Below are positions 36,913 through 50,155 of a stretch of DNA of 64,000 bases, piece after piece (the stretch's first letter is position 1; each line of letters opens with the position of its first letter). Origin of the DNA: Phaseolus vulgaris. Taxonomy: Eukaryota; Streptophyta; Magnoliopsida; Fabales; Fabaceae. The stretch lies in the NCBI RefSeq assembly GCF_000499845.2, contig NC_023758.2, forward strand, positions 35,066,608 through 35,130,607, read 5' to 3'. Below the pieces are notes generated by a model. That model was not told the origin of the DNA. It did not search any database and worked only from the letters and a program-made list of their open reading frames with translations. The position numbers and the translations under genes were made by a program.

Positions 36913-39900
36913 ATGATTATGATGGGAACTACATGTTTTCCAACAACTAATGTTCTTCTCAAACCTCAAAAGCTATCTGGGAATTTCTCTATCGTCTGTG
37001 ACGACGTTCGGTGTCTCACTTTCCTCACTCCTAAACCCCACCTTCGATCCTCTTATTCAAACTTAGGAAATAGAGTAAAGTTTGCATCTTTTTCGATGTC
37101 CAAGACAACCCATTTGAAGGTCTCACAAGATGCACTTTCTCCCACGGAACAATCACTCTCTTCCTCTCCTCAGGTAATTGGAGAACATGACTTACTCGTT
37201 GTGGGTCCCGGGGTTCTTGGTCGCTTGGTTGCTCAGAAATGGCTTCAGGTATTCTTTCTTTTTCTTGGGCCAATTAATTATCGTAAATAGGAACGTTAGC
37301 TCATGCTAATCTTTGTTAAGGACGAATTTATATACTGGTTGGAGTTTTTATATTTTTAACTTTTGTTCCCTCTATATATTATGTTTATCGACATTGTAAT
37401 CAGAATTTACTTGTAGCAGAATAATATATTGTGATGTATGATAAAATTGTTGAATTTTTTAGTAATTACTTTTGAAGTCATGCTTAAGGTGATTTTTATT
37501 TGGTTGACAATGTAAAAGTTTTTACTTTGCTACTCTTGTGATTAGTCGATATTCAGTAGCTTGTTCTCTGTATGTTTGTGTCTATTTATGTGTATGCAAG
37601 CAGGAAATTCCAGAATGTCAAGTTTATGGTCAGACAGTGACTACTCATCATCACAACGAGTTGATACAAATGGGTGTTTACCCGTCTTTGAAATGGACGG
37701 AAGCTACTCACAAATTTCCAAATGTCATTTATTGTGCACCACCTTCCCGCACACCGGACTATGCTGGAAATGTTAGGTGAGAAATCTTCAGGGTATGGCA
37801 ACATGCTAATGAGTTTGTTCAAGACTTGATTATACATGAAGTGTTGGTCAGTTAGTTTGGTTGTTTCCAGGCCTTGAGTTGGTCAACTTGTGCTAATGCT
37901 CACCCTTGTTCTGGATAATGGATTTAGCTCCTGTGGAGTGTTCTTTATGCTCTGAATTTAGTCTTCTAAACTCCTACAAGTTGTTTTTGTGCTGATATAT
38001 TATGTGTGGTTTTGATGTTTCCTTATTGGTTGAATATCATGGATAAGATAGCACATCAATCTATATTTCAATGCAAATCTTGTTAATATCCCATTGTACT
38101 TCATTTATATCATAGTGACATATTTTCCTGAGCATGATCATGTAACAGCTTAAAAAATATAATTCGTGTAATAAAAGCTTTTTCACCGGGAATGCCCTTG
38201 GATTCTGCTTAATGATCTTTGAAACTTGATAATCTTGGCATGGCACTCCTGGAAAATCTCTATTTTTGTTGTACTTTTTGTTTGTTTGTGTGATTTACCT
38301 CTTTTTGTAAATTTATCTGTCGGTTTTTGGCTCAGATTCTTGTTAGAAGATTCAAATTGTTATAAATAGTGTTAAGGTAGTGAAAGTTATTTGTAAGATA
38401 TTTTTTAAATACCAATAGGAAGTGAAGGAATTATTATCTCAATGATAATGGAGTGTAGGAGTGATTGTTGCCATGTAAATTGCTCTGGGCTGTGAATGCT
38501 TTTATTGGGGACTTGTTTGATGCATGAAAAAGGATATGAGATTGAGAGACCTAGTAAATAATGTCATATGGAGGGGCAGTTGCTAGGTGGTTAAGCATGT
38601 TGAGTCAGACCAATGTGATTTGTTTGTGGTAGTTTTATAAGAATTTGTCAAGGTATGCGAATGAAGATTTGAGGTACTCTCTAACACTGAGTTATAAGCT
38701 CTTCAAAAATAGAATTTGAAATTATTATTTAGAGAACTAACTAGTACTTCTTTGATTTTTTATTTTTTTTATGGTTTGCTCAGATATCTATCAACAAGAT
38801 ATAAGTTTTAATGTTTAAAAAAGTTATACCCAAGGAACAAGATTTATAAAGGGTGGGTGGTTTGGATTTTGGGATTAAAGGGATGGAAGGGTAAAATTTT
38901 CATTTCTCATAAATATTCTCTAATTTGATAAAAATAAATAAATGAAAGAAATAAAATGACAGACTAACATAAACTTAATGTCCTAATATATTTTTATTTT
39001 TATAGAACTTATATTGTTATCTTATTTTAAAAATACAAGCTTTTCCCTCCCTTCCTTTCCCCTTTAAAGCCAAAAGTATTAATTGCATTCAATCTCAGAA
39101 TTGTCATTCTTAATAAAGAATTTGACAGATTGGTTGCTTGTTTACATCCATGCTGTTCATAGGATGGTGAAGGTCATCTAATCTCATCTCAAGCATTTGA
39201 GTATTCTGTTTGATTGCTTACATCATGTTCCTGTAGTAACATTGAATTGATTGGTCAGGTCAACTTGATAGTGCAGTAGTTGTCTTCTTGTGAACTCGTT
39301 TATTGATATGGATGGTTAACTAATCAGGTTAGCTGCATTAAGCTGGAATGGGGAAGGTTCTTTCTTATTTACGTCAAGCACTGCTCCATATGATTGTAAT
39401 GATAATGGATCATGTGATGAGGTGGGTCATAGATCCAAACTGTCATATTCTTTTGTTGTTTCTCTGTTTTGATTTTATTTAATTTAAAGGAGATAATTAC
39501 AGTCCACATGGTGATACAGGTTTTTTTTTTCCAGATAATGTAATACACAGATTGTTTTAACTACACTTGTGCAATTACAGTATTTCTATTCCTATGAATC
39601 TTGTTCACATTTGCCAACTGATACTGTCAGATTTTCCTCTTCAACGGTGTTGGATGTTTGTTGATTTATCCTGATGGAATATACTTCATTTTAGGATTCT
39701 CCAGTTCTGCCAATTGGGAAGACCGCCAGGGTTGATGTCCTTCTAAAAGCTGAAAATGTGGTACTAGAGTTTGGTGGTTGTGTTCTAAGATTGGCAGGAC
39801 TATATATATCCTTGGTTATGTTCAAATTATCAGGATTGTAGGAATTTTTTAACCTCAGTAATCTTTGCCACTATGCTTTATTTGTTGCAACCTTGACCAA

Positions 39901-42089
39901 TTTTACAAAGAAGATAGAGGTGCACACAATTATTACTTGGAAAAGGGTACTGTTGATAGTCGTCCTGATCACATCCTGAATCTTATACATTATGAGGTCA
40001 GAATACCATTTTCTTTCTAATTACTTCTGTATTTACTTTCCTTATTACTCCTGTAACTTTTGTTTAATATCATTGAGCCATTGAAGTGAACTCAGTTGAG
40101 AGCTAGAGAAAAAAAGTTGGGTGGTGGTGTTAATGAGTTTCAATTAGAAAACTCACTCAGCCCTAATTTACTGATTTCTTCTCGAAATATCACAAAAGGA
40201 AATAAAATATACCCATTTGGTGGTTTAAACTTTAAATATATTTAAAGCAGAAAACAGAAAATGAAATGGGCAGATTGCATACCTGAGAAACTGAGCAAGC
40301 ACAGAAATCAACTATGATGCAGAGAGACAAACTGATAACAAGACAAAAGCTTAGTGCATATTTCGATTAGTTTTGTTCTTTATTTTGTGTTTATGAAAGC
40401 ATGTGAATATAGGACAGAGAGCTTTGGGCTCCCCCAACCCTCAAGAAACTCAAGCATGGGCCGAATGATTATCTAAAATCTATGCTTTGGAATGTAAGCT
40501 AATAAGCAGCCATTATAGTATTAGATTGTGTAAATTAGATTATTTCAACTACCAGTGGATTACATGTATATAATTGATTATTGTCATAATTAATTGTAGT
40601 TAGAATCAGGCTTTTGTTTGGTTAAGTTTGTTAAAAAGTAGTTTTAAGATAACTAATTTTGTTTAGAGATAAAAAAAACAGCTTTTACTCAAGAGTATTA
40701 TGAAAATGAAAGGCAATAAAAATAAAACAGTTACTATTTTTTAGATCCATAAAAAAAAAAAACCTATATTTTAGAAAAAATTACAAAATTATAGCTGTCA
40801 TCCCAAACATTCAACTTATCTTAAACAGATTATTTTCACGAAAAACAACTTAAATGTTTAGGAAAAAGCTTTTTAACGTTCTTTTAATCCACCATAGCCT
40901 TTCCAGGCTTCGTGTTTAGTTATTTACCTCAAACTCTCAGAACTACAGTTGACTAAAAACGCATAACTGTCTAATAATAGTGGTTGGATATGGTTTCAAC
41001 AGTGTCATGCTGTCATTTTTTATGGTTTAAAGTTGTCTTAATTTTGCTCTTAAGCTTTTTCGTATATTCTAGGAATTTCCAGAAAAGTGTTACTTTGACT
41101 GCACCTCAGCAGACTTATCCCTCAACATGAGCATTCTTATCGAGTCTACTGGAGCTTGTCGAATCTCTGTTGTACATTTGAAAGCATGAAGTCAATCATT
41201 ATTTGCTGCTACTTTAATGCTTCTAGTTTTGATTCATGGACTCTCATTTTTGTTTTAAGTTTTATAAGTAATAGCTGCTTGGTTTTAAGAAAATATTGAA
41301 TATAAAATGCAAGGCTCAAGTAAAAACTAACATTAAAGATGAAAACATGCTTATAATTATCACATTATCTAAGAAACCTTGAGCCTATGTATGCTAAATG
41401 AGGTTGTGCTCTCTGTTTTCTTCTACATTTAGCGTTTTTTAATGTATTTAGCTGTGTTTTATGATGGTATTAAAACCGGTGCTCATTTTTATATGTTTCC
41501 ACAACAGGATGCAGCTTCCCTTGCAGTTGCAATCTTGAAGAAAAAATTCCGTGGACAGATTTTCCTGGGTTGTGATGATCATCCTTTGTCTAGGTTTGGT
41601 GCTTTGTCTTTTAATTGTCAAATTACACTCTGAATATTTAAAGAACAATCTCACACTAATCATGGGTTTGCAGGCAACACATGATGGACCTGGTTAATGA
41701 AAGTGGGAAATTCAGTAAAAAGTTTGATAAATTTACTGGTGAGTTCTTTGATGGTGAAGCATTTCTGGAACTGATACTATCATATTACTTCATTCATTGT
41801 ATGTTAATTTAACCTATGCTGTTATCATTTTTACATACTGTGTTGGTATGAATTTTAAGGAAGTTGTTTTGAAAATCAACAAGCTTATTATACCTGATGA
41901 TTTGTGATTATATGACTGTAAGAAATACACCACTTTTGATTTTGAAAGCATAATGGCTCTTTTATATTTGGGTTTGCAGGAACGGATGATCCTCTAGGAA
42001 AAAGATTAAACAACACAAAAACTCGCCAGGTGGTTGGGTGGGAGCCCAAGTACCCTAGCTTTGCTCGTTTTCTAGAGAGCAGCCTGTGA
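36913..42089 (+). CDS. YeeZ-like NAD(P)-binding Rossmann-fold protein, probably plastid-targeted
   Basis: Exons 36913-37248, 37604-37776, 39328-39421, 39695-39805, 39907-39996, 41508-41593, 41674-41738 and 41980-42089 total 1,065 bp and encode 354 residues. The first 85 or so residues are Ser/Thr-rich and basic, like a transit peptide; a second in-frame ATG lies six bases downstream. The nucleotide-binding fold begins at HDLLVVGPGVLGRLVAQKWL (glycine motif GxGxxG). It continues through FPNVIYCAPPSRTPDYAGNV, GSFLFTSSTAPYD (beta-strand plus catalytic-loop Ser) and VLRLAGLYKEDRGAHNYYLE. HILNLIHYEDAASLAVAIL and GWEPKYPSFARFLESSL close the protein. This order matches E. coli YeeZ and extended-SDR-like plant homologues whose substrate is unknown. 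Intron 4 is not GT-AG but AT-AC (see findings); using it keeps the frame exactly. Confidence 0.88.
38857..39075. mobile_element. Possible MITE in intron 2 of the YeeZ-like gene
   Basis: The left side contains GATTAAAGGGATGGAAGGGT. The right side on the reverse strand contains TTTAAAGGGGAAAGGAAGGG, giving imperfect inverted ends around an AT-rich centre. Exact ends and a target duplication could not be fixed. Confidence 0.35.
39806..39906 (+). other. U12-type AT-AC intron
   Basis: The intron starts ATATCCTTGG, the canonical U12 donor, and ends TTTTAC. A U12-type branch site, ACCTTGACC at about 39890-39898, puts the branch A 10 bases before the intron end. The flanking exons join in frame as AGLY then KEDRG. 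Confidence 0.88.
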
Positions 42090-44354
42090 CAGACTCCTGA
42101 ATTTATCTATTGCTGTTCATTCTGATTAAGCTGGAAACCACCATACACAGGTGCATAGTTAGGGAGTTCTTGATGTAGATGAATAGTTCATACTCGTCTC
42201 ATCTCTGAAGTGTGCACATTTTCCTATTTCTTCGTATTTGACCTTAGCAAAAAGGATGATCAGTTATTGAATTGTCTTGGAACTTTGTTCTTTGATCACT
42301 TTCATAGTGAATGCATGCTGTAGATGGAATACGGATACGCTTGTAGTAATCTTTTGTAGGAGACATTCATTCATAGTTAGGAACATGGGACCTTCCTTCT
42401 TAGACATTTAGCATTTGACATGTGTTGTTAGAGGGATCATGCTGGAATTACCTGGTTTATTGCATTCCCCTCCTCTAATTGCCTAAACTAAATTTTACCA
42501 CCCATCTGTTTTAAAAAATTTTCTTATGAGAGGCTTTGATGAACTCTATAAATTGTTTTTCTTATTTAGAGACTTTGATGTAGTCTATATAAATTGTTTT
42601 TCTTAAGAGAGATTTTGATGTAGTCTATAGATAATGTAGGAATATTTGATCTACCAAACTAGGTACATGAATGTATTTCAATCATAGAAAACCAGATCTC
42701 TCTCTATTGGTCTAGAAGTGTTTTGGAACCGTTGGAAAATCATGTTGTGTTTTAATAAATCAAAATAAGTTTAATATGTTAAAATGTTCTTATTCTTTTT
42801 GAGTTTGCAAGGAATAACGTTTTAAAAGCACAATTTAATAAAATAAAATCACTTAACCCTTTTCAGCTTACAATTAAAACAAAAAATTTATCTATTAAAA
42901 TAACTTCAAATGATTTACTTAAGTAATTTAACATATTCAAATAGCACGACTTTGCATATAATTTTCTTTTTTAATAGATTAAAATGTGTTTTAATATATT
43001 AAAACTATCAGCTTTGTGACCAATCTAACTCATTCAAATTTGCATCAAATTAATCCAATTTTTTTTTCTTAAAGTACACAAACACTTTTAAAATAAGAAT
43101 TGTTTGATTATCTTGAAAATTAACTTTTGAATTTTTTTAGTGAATAAATGGATTAAAATATGAGATTGAGAAGGAAAGATTTAAAGATCATTATTTTTTT
43201 TAGAGTTATTATGAACTTAAATTTTCAGGTGATCTTGGCTTTTTTTTCTATATTCTTTTATGTTGTTGGTTATTGATCAAGTCTCTCTGACTAGGTTTCA
43301 TAAGGATTTATGTTGAGATCGTGTATAGTTTAAGATCTTGGTTATTGAGTGTCATTTTTATTGATTTTCTAGAGTGTTGCAAAAGCTTGAAAATATAGTA
43401 GATTAGATTTGTGAAAGTAGTTGAGCATCTAAATATAACTCATGTGTAAAAGTGAAGTGGTATAAATATTGTTGATCTTCTCACATTCTTTATCTTTTGT
43501 TTAGTGTAATTTAATCATTATATCTTTAATAATTTTGGAAATTAAAGATCAATAAAACTAGCATCTTTATTTTTTAATAAGCTAAATTTTTTTTCTCTCA
43601 AAATATACTTTAATTTTTTTAAGAAATATATCATCTATTTGTGTAAATATTTAATAGTTCAATTCAACTGCCTTTTGAACTGAGTCTTTTACTATTACAA
43701 ACTCAATGAAGTGGTTTGATTTTCATTTAAAAAGTCATTTGAACCAAACATCAAAATCAAATGTGGTTATATTTAAAATTAGTATTAACCAAAGCAAATG
43801 ATTATTTTAAGCTTGTGTAAATAGATTTTTGCAATTTTTGTTACTACAAAATTGTAAATCACTCAAAAAAATGTTAAACATTATATAATAAAAAAATATA
43901 AAATAAAGATATTTGCTATGAATTAATTTTTTTTATAATTATATTTATATTCATGGTTTTAACTTTATATCTCATATTTGTATACAAATTATATAATTAC
44001 AAACATGGTATGATGTTTGGATAAGTATAAATACACTCTAATTACAATATATTTAAATTGTAAGACAACTTTTAAAAGTGACATCTTATTTGTTTATTTT
44101 CAAATTGAAGAAGGGAATGAATTATGTTGATTGTATTGGTGTCTACATCAATTATCCCTTCTACATCAACACAACCATGATGCCATTTAAACATCTCAAC
44201 CATTTCAGATTATTCACAATCCAACAATTTCATGTTATTAGTGCATCTAATAAAGTGATTTTTACATGGTTGATCTTCACACTAACTCAGAAATCATAGT
44301 TGTTTCAAGACATTTTAATGAAGTCAAGCAGCCATACGATAAAAATGATTCATT
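42090..44354. other. 3' flank and AT-rich intergenic with a short tandem repeat
   Basis: The 3'UTR of the YeeZ-like gene lies at the left. At about 42525-42630 a unit of roughly 50 bp containing TTTGATGTAGTCTATA and AAATTGTTTTTCTTA occurs about three times. Nothing else is recognised. Confidence 0.55.
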
Positions 44355-45192
44355 CAAACCATGAACAAATACATTTAGCAACAAACAAACCATTGAAACA
44401 ACCACTACCAAATATACGTTCTCACCAATCAACTACACACTAAAAATACACTTGAACAAAGAGTGTCCTCACCAAAAAGAGAAGCAAGAACCAAACTTTG
44501 TAACTTTTATTGTGAACAAATTAATTGGATTAAATTTTATTTTATAACAGTATATATTAATTTAGTATTTTACTAGTACATTATTCATATAAACACATAT
44601 TACTTTCAATAATAAATAATTGTATACTTATAGAATATAAGTCATAATTTCATAAATCCATGTATTAGATAAATATGAATTATAGTTAAAAGTGATTCAC
44701 TTACATATAAAATGTTAAAGTTTTGACTTACATTAAAGCGTTTGTAGTCCAACGGTTAGGATAATTGCCTTCCAAGCAATAGACCCGGGTTCGACTCCCG
44801 GCAAACGCAATAATTTTGTAATATATGATTTTGTTTTTCAGTTTTATTCACACACTATTCTAACAGTGCCCTAATCACTTTAGATTTCATATCCAAATTA
44901 CAAACAATCCAATTGCCAATTATTATTTCTACTTGTAGCGGCCAAAATGTAGAATTTATATTTCATATTATATATGCCAAATTAAACATTCTTACAATAA
45001 GAATAATATTCTTTGTAAACAATTATACATCAGGTACAACTCTCAAAAACCAAATAAAACTCTACCCTTCTCTTCCTTCTACATTTTACAAGCTCCTTTT
45101 TTCTCCACAAAATTGAAACCAAAAGACAATTTTTCCCAACCCATCATTTACTCAGTGTTGCATGTTGACAGCAACGGTTGTAATTTCAAGTA
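44355..45192. repeat. Duplicated tRNA-Gly block, copy 1
   Basis: Carries the tRNA at 44738-44809. The upstream part (44355-44515) matches 60722-60886, and the part from 44516 to 45192 matches about 61483-62147. Shared landmarks include TTAATTGGATTAAATTTTAT, TTTAGTATTTTACTAGTAC and, downstream, GGCCAAAATGTAGAATTTAT. Copy 1 lacks about 600 bp that copy 3 has between the two parts. Confidence 0.8.
44738..44809 (+). tRNA. tRNA-Gly (anticodon UCC)
   Basis: 72 bp fold as a cloverleaf: acceptor GCGTTTG pairs with CAAACGC, followed by discriminator A. The anticodon loop CTTCCAA has anticodon TCC, which reads GGA. The A box (TAGTCCAACGGTTAGG) and B box (GGTTCGACTCC) are intact, and the T-stem CCGGG/CCCGG is perfect. 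A TTTT terminator follows. No intron. Confidence 0.97.
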
Positions 45193-45296
45193 AACACCCA
45201 CTAAGCAAGTAGGATGAACAACTTGGCAGAGCATGGATTTTTCTGAATCTAAGTGCTTGGATCAAAGCTAAAGAAAGTTGTGTCATCTACCATGGA

Positions 45297-48200
45297 TCAT
45301 AACGCACCTAGAGGGGACTCGTGTGCATGATCATCCACCAACCATAAGCCATAGTCACGAAACCGCTTTATTTTCTTCTCAAAACCAACGATATAGTTAT
45401 TATGAATGATAACATGATTTCCTTTAGTTTCCTTGACCCATGTTTTGTTCTTGAAATATAATCCGCCTGTAGGGAATGCTGCCTGTGGAAGCAGATACAA
45501 ATCAACCTGCAATAGAAAAAGTAATCATGAAAAGAACAATATATACGATATGTATGCATTTTAAATGTTCTAAAAAATAAAATAAACCCACAAACTCCTT
45601 CTAGTTGGGAAATAAACCCATGATTTAAAATGGTTATATATCAGACTAGAGGTCAAGCTTTAGAACAAAAGAACCTTTGAAGGAGAACATTTGGAGACCA
45701 AATGACGAAGATGAGAAGTGCAAGCTCTTTTTCCAGTGACAGTGTACTTGTGCTGTTAGTTTTAGCACTTCAATCGTAAAAGAATTTTGGGCTCGATCTA
45801 TTATTCACAATGTATCACAGCATAATCCCTCCCCTCACATTCACACAAAAGTTTCTTATTTATGATGGATATATATTTTCACTTTCAAAAACAAAATATC
45901 CATTTTATTATGATCGAGAACTAAAGACATTTTCCTATTTTATGCTTTTTCCTTAGGAGGAGGAGGTTGACAGTGAATTGCACATCTTTTCTTTCTAATG
46001 TAAGCAAAAATATCCATAGGGGCATACATAATATGGTGGGAATTTATCAGGAAGTTAGTGTTCATTGGAAAAGGACCTTACAGTGAATTCATGGAGGAGT
46101 GTGAAACATAAGCCTTAAAAGTCAAAGTCACTTTTAAGATATGATTTACTCTATAATGCCTGACAAACCAGGGAGAACAATCAACAACCAAAATGAAATC
46201 GACATTTTTATAGTAAATTACAGAATAATTAACTAGTGCATTTTTATATTTTATTTTAATAGTAATATGCCACAAATAATCCAACAAATGAAAAATAAAG
46301 CAGCATTTTCTAAGCCTCCACCAGACCTCATATTGGAAGGAGACCGAAGCCTCATTGGGCCATACTTATTTAAGTTTTAGATCTAGGGAATTTTAAATCA
46401 CGGTCATGAATAGAAAATAGAAGTAGCCCTTGGACAGACTTTCCCCTTAAGTTTATAATAGCATCACTTTGCTAATGTATCAGAACTCAGAAACAAACTA
46501 CACTTATTACTGATTGGCCTTAAGCCTATGCGACTTTATTAGAAACAAAAGATCCTGAATCCTGATTGACTATCCAAACAAGTTCCTAACATATATCTGT
46601 ATAATTTGTCTACATGAGCTATATATACTAGAAAAGAAAATACAACAAACCTCTTTAGCAATCTTCATTAAAGCCCAGTTAAAAGCAGGCTGATCATTAG
46701 ATTTCACAGTTTTAGACCAAGGTTGAATCTGAAGTTCCTCAATCCACTTTTTCAAAACTAGCTTTGCTGCATCTGTAGGGCGGAGGAAAATCATGCAACT
46801 ACAAATGTAAGGACGGCCTTTTTTACCTGGTGGTGGTAAATCGTGAGAATGGTTCAATGGTTTGATCTGATCTCAGAAAGAAATTAAAAGATGAAGTCAA
46901 TAATACAAAAACAAAATGGAGTAACACTAAAATTGCAGCACATATTCAGACATGGAAAATGATAAAGAATAAGAGACAATTTACTGGAATCATGTGGAAG
47001 CACCAAAGGATACCCAAATGGATCACAATGGAATCTCCTTTGACATTATTTGATTACATTTATGATTACCTCTTTTAGTCTTTAAGAGACAAGAAAACTC
47101 CCAATGGATCAGACAAGGAGGATTTTTATATCATTGAATTTCTTGATATCCATTTTAAGTACTATCATGGATATCTTTATGTTCTCTACAAATTTGATTC
47201 ATATATTCACTAAAAATGGGAATCCGAAAACAGACTACATATAACAATGTTTATATTCAAATTATCAATCATAACGAACATTATCACTCTATCTATACGC
47301 TATTCACAAGGCAATGACGATGACGTGAAGGAGGGTATAGCATGATCAACCCAATTCTAACCAAGTCTTGTATTAAAATTTAAAAACATTGGCAGTATAT
47401 GGAATTGCTAACCATTTATGAATAATAAGAAAAACCAATTTGGTTTTTGAAGTGTATTCTTGATGAAATATCTAGTAATAATAATAATCTCAACCTTCAC
47501 TTCAAAAACCATGTATAAATCCTTTATGTCTGTCAATCTTGGATCAACCTTCACTTATTGCATTAATCCAATATCTGACAATCTTGTAAAACATAAGCCA
47601 TGCATCATATCTCCTAAAATTAAACATAGTGAACCTATAAAAACCACAGCACCAATTTTTCACAAAATGATTTCCAATATGAATTATATACATTGCTTGC
47701 TTAAACCTAAACAACAAGTTACCAAAATTGATGTAACTCTTTGTTATTACAATAAAATAATTAAAATCAAGGACAGAAGGAAAATTATAAGAGAACACTC
47801 ACTGCCGTCATATCATCAGTAAAGTACACATCATGATTCCCTAGAAGATAAGGAAATGGATCAGCCAGCCAAACCATATCAACATCATTGTACATCACAC
47901 TATATCCAAGCTCCAAAATCTTCAGCAGATGGCTAGGTCTCCTGGCTGTAAAGTTGAAGAAACCCTAGACAGTGAAAAAAACAATCACAGATCTGAAAAC
48001 ACAGCACGACACAAAAATAATAAATAAAATCAAGTTCTTATCATAGGTCAAGCACATTGCCTAGAAGTTGTGTTGGAAGAACTTATTTACAACTTATGTG
48101 AAATTTAGAAAAGCCTATAAAGTAAATGATACATTTTTAATACACTATTTTCAGGCAGTGCCAATAAGCTCTTCAAGATTAACTTATGAAAACAACTTAC

Positions 48201-49604
48201 AACACCCTGATTAAATAAACTTCTTAATAAGTACTTAGAGAAAAAGAAAACAGGAAGACAAAATGAATTAAGCTTCTCCCATAAGTTTAAATTAACTTAT
48301 GTATAAATTACTATATAGAAGCTTTTTCACTTAGAAACACTAAAAACTTATTTTAAGTTGAGTGAAAACTAATTTTAACTTAAGAAAATTTTTAATTCAT
48401 TTACCTTTTTATTTTCTTATCTTGGATATGTTTATTGAAAAGTTGATCCACACAGACTTACTTACTCTTTGATTATACAAACAACTTCTAAACAAATGCT
48501 TACAAAGCAAGCACTTTTAATTAGGATGTATGTATACCCAAGATTTTCATGGAGACTTTCACCATATAATCTCTCATCCAGAGTGGAGATCAGTGCAGTC
48601 TGCACCTTACTTTTATATATATATATATATATATATTATAATTTGATCATATCTATAACGATGTGAGAACTCCAACACCCCGAAGAAAGAGAGAACATGT
48701 CAAATGTATGCGAGGACTAGACATCTTAAACGTGAGAATAGAGAGTGCATAATTTTGAGTGACATGATAGACTCAACAAATCTCATTAGAATAGGTTTTG
48801 ATTCTGTCTTATGAAAATGGAGTTTTAGCCTGAGTCCTCCAGACTCACCTATCAGTTCTAGGTTTGCACCTTAATCTAACCTATAAGTAGACTTTTATAC
48901 AACCCCACTCTCAATGAAAGCTCCAGTTGTTATAACTTAAGCACAAGAGCAGTGGGAGACTCCAAATCAAAAGACTAGTCCATTAGATGGAAGGGTCTCA
49001 AACCTTAACTAACACATCATGTAGTGATTCTATTCAGAGTGTAACTCCTAATATTTTCCTATTCTTATTACTGCATAAAGGAATCTAGTTAAATGCAGTG
49101 AGAAAAAAAAAAAAAAACCTGAGAGCCAAACTTATGGGCAGCTTCAGCATCAAGCACGGGAGGGATGAGAACAGCGTGGCCAGGCCAAAGATCATTGACC
49201 CGGTGGAGAGAGGCGTAGTCCTCGGCAATGACAAGGACCATGTCCTGGCGATTCTGCATGGTTATACTAATCAACCAGTTGTTGAGGAAGGGCAAGTAGG
49301 GTTGGCTGACAATGCAGACGATGAGGGAGCCATTTCTGGCGACGAAGGAGAGAGCTTGTTGAAGTGTGTAGTGATCCCATTTGGAAGCTGAGGTTGAAGT
49401 TGAAGTAAAGGAGAAAGCTTGGGGCATGCCGACCCAGGGGCAGAAGACACCCACTATGACCACAAGAGAGAGAAGGGCAAGGAGGGTGGTGGGGCCCAGA
49501 ATGGAGGAGAAGGGTCTCTTGGAATTGGCTGAAGATGGAGCTGAAATGGGGAATGGGTTGGAGAAGGGGTTCTGGAGACTTCTCTGGTGGAGGAAAGAGG
49601 ACAT
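45297..49604 (-). CDS. RGXT: Rhamnogalacturonan II xylosyltransferase, GT77 (RGXT/MGP4 type)
   Basis: Golgi enzyme that adds alpha-1,3-xylose from UDP-xylose to fucose in rhamnogalacturonan II, a pectin needed for pollen tubes and roots. Four exons (descending) 49604-49119, 47964-47803, 46866-46651 and 45506-45297 give 1,074 bp and 357 residues. The type II membrane anchor lies at about residues 36-60 (TTLLALLSLVVIVGVFCPWV). The stem is short. Then come WDHYTLQQALSFVARNGSLI and the GT core, with the DxD metal motif in exon 2: GYSVMYNDVDMVWLADPFPY. Exon 3 has CSCMIFLRPTDAAKLVLKKW and SNDQPAFNWAL; exon 4 has FPTGGLYF and HNNYIVGFEKKIKRFRDYGL. The start is the first ATG of the frame; seven upstream codons in the same frame begin with GTG. 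The donor of intron 1 is followed by a run of T, a weak site. No break seen. Confidence 0.9.
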
Positions 49605-49625
49605 TGCTGATTGATGAACAAACAC

Positions 49626-50155
49626 AAAGATTCGGAATTTCTGGAGAACGAGGACGATGGATTTCTGATTCCCTCAGATCGGGTCAGATCCCTGCTCGCT
49701 CCAATGCCTTTCTTTCTTCTTTCTATCGCGTCGGTTCGTTGCTAATATTCACTCACAAACTTCACTGCATCATCTCTAATCTTATTTTTCTCTGTCATTA
49801 CATTTTTTTTCTATCACAACAACATTGAAATAAAATAAGAAATACAAATAATATATTATTATACTTTCATAAGTACTAATAATAAAATAAGATTTTGAAG
49901 GTAAAATTTAAAAATGATAAAGTATTATCTTTTCCGTTAAATCTTTATAATGTAAGAGGAGAGCTAAAAACAGTGTTACAGTTCCAAAATGTTTTGAACA
50001 TGAATAGAATAAAAGTTCTAATATAATATTGGCTTAAGTTTTTGAAGGGAAATTTGTAAATGCTTCTAAAATAAAATAAAATTAAAAAGATTAGACGTAT
50101 ATATCAAGGATATCATAGTTCATAGAATAAACACATGTTATTTGAAACTCAAAAC
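49626..50155. other. RGXT upstream region
   Basis: Leader and promoter of the minus-strand RGXT gene, pyrimidine-rich near the start and AT-rich further out. No specific element is recognised. Confidence 0.45.

Noticed and set aside
47460..47822. 120-codon + strand ORF
   Set aside because: Antisense to an intron and exon edge of the RGXT gene; AT-rich and without motifs.
49098..49828. Plus-strand ORFs of 77-97 codons
   Set aside because: Antisense shadows of RGXT exon 1 and its leader.
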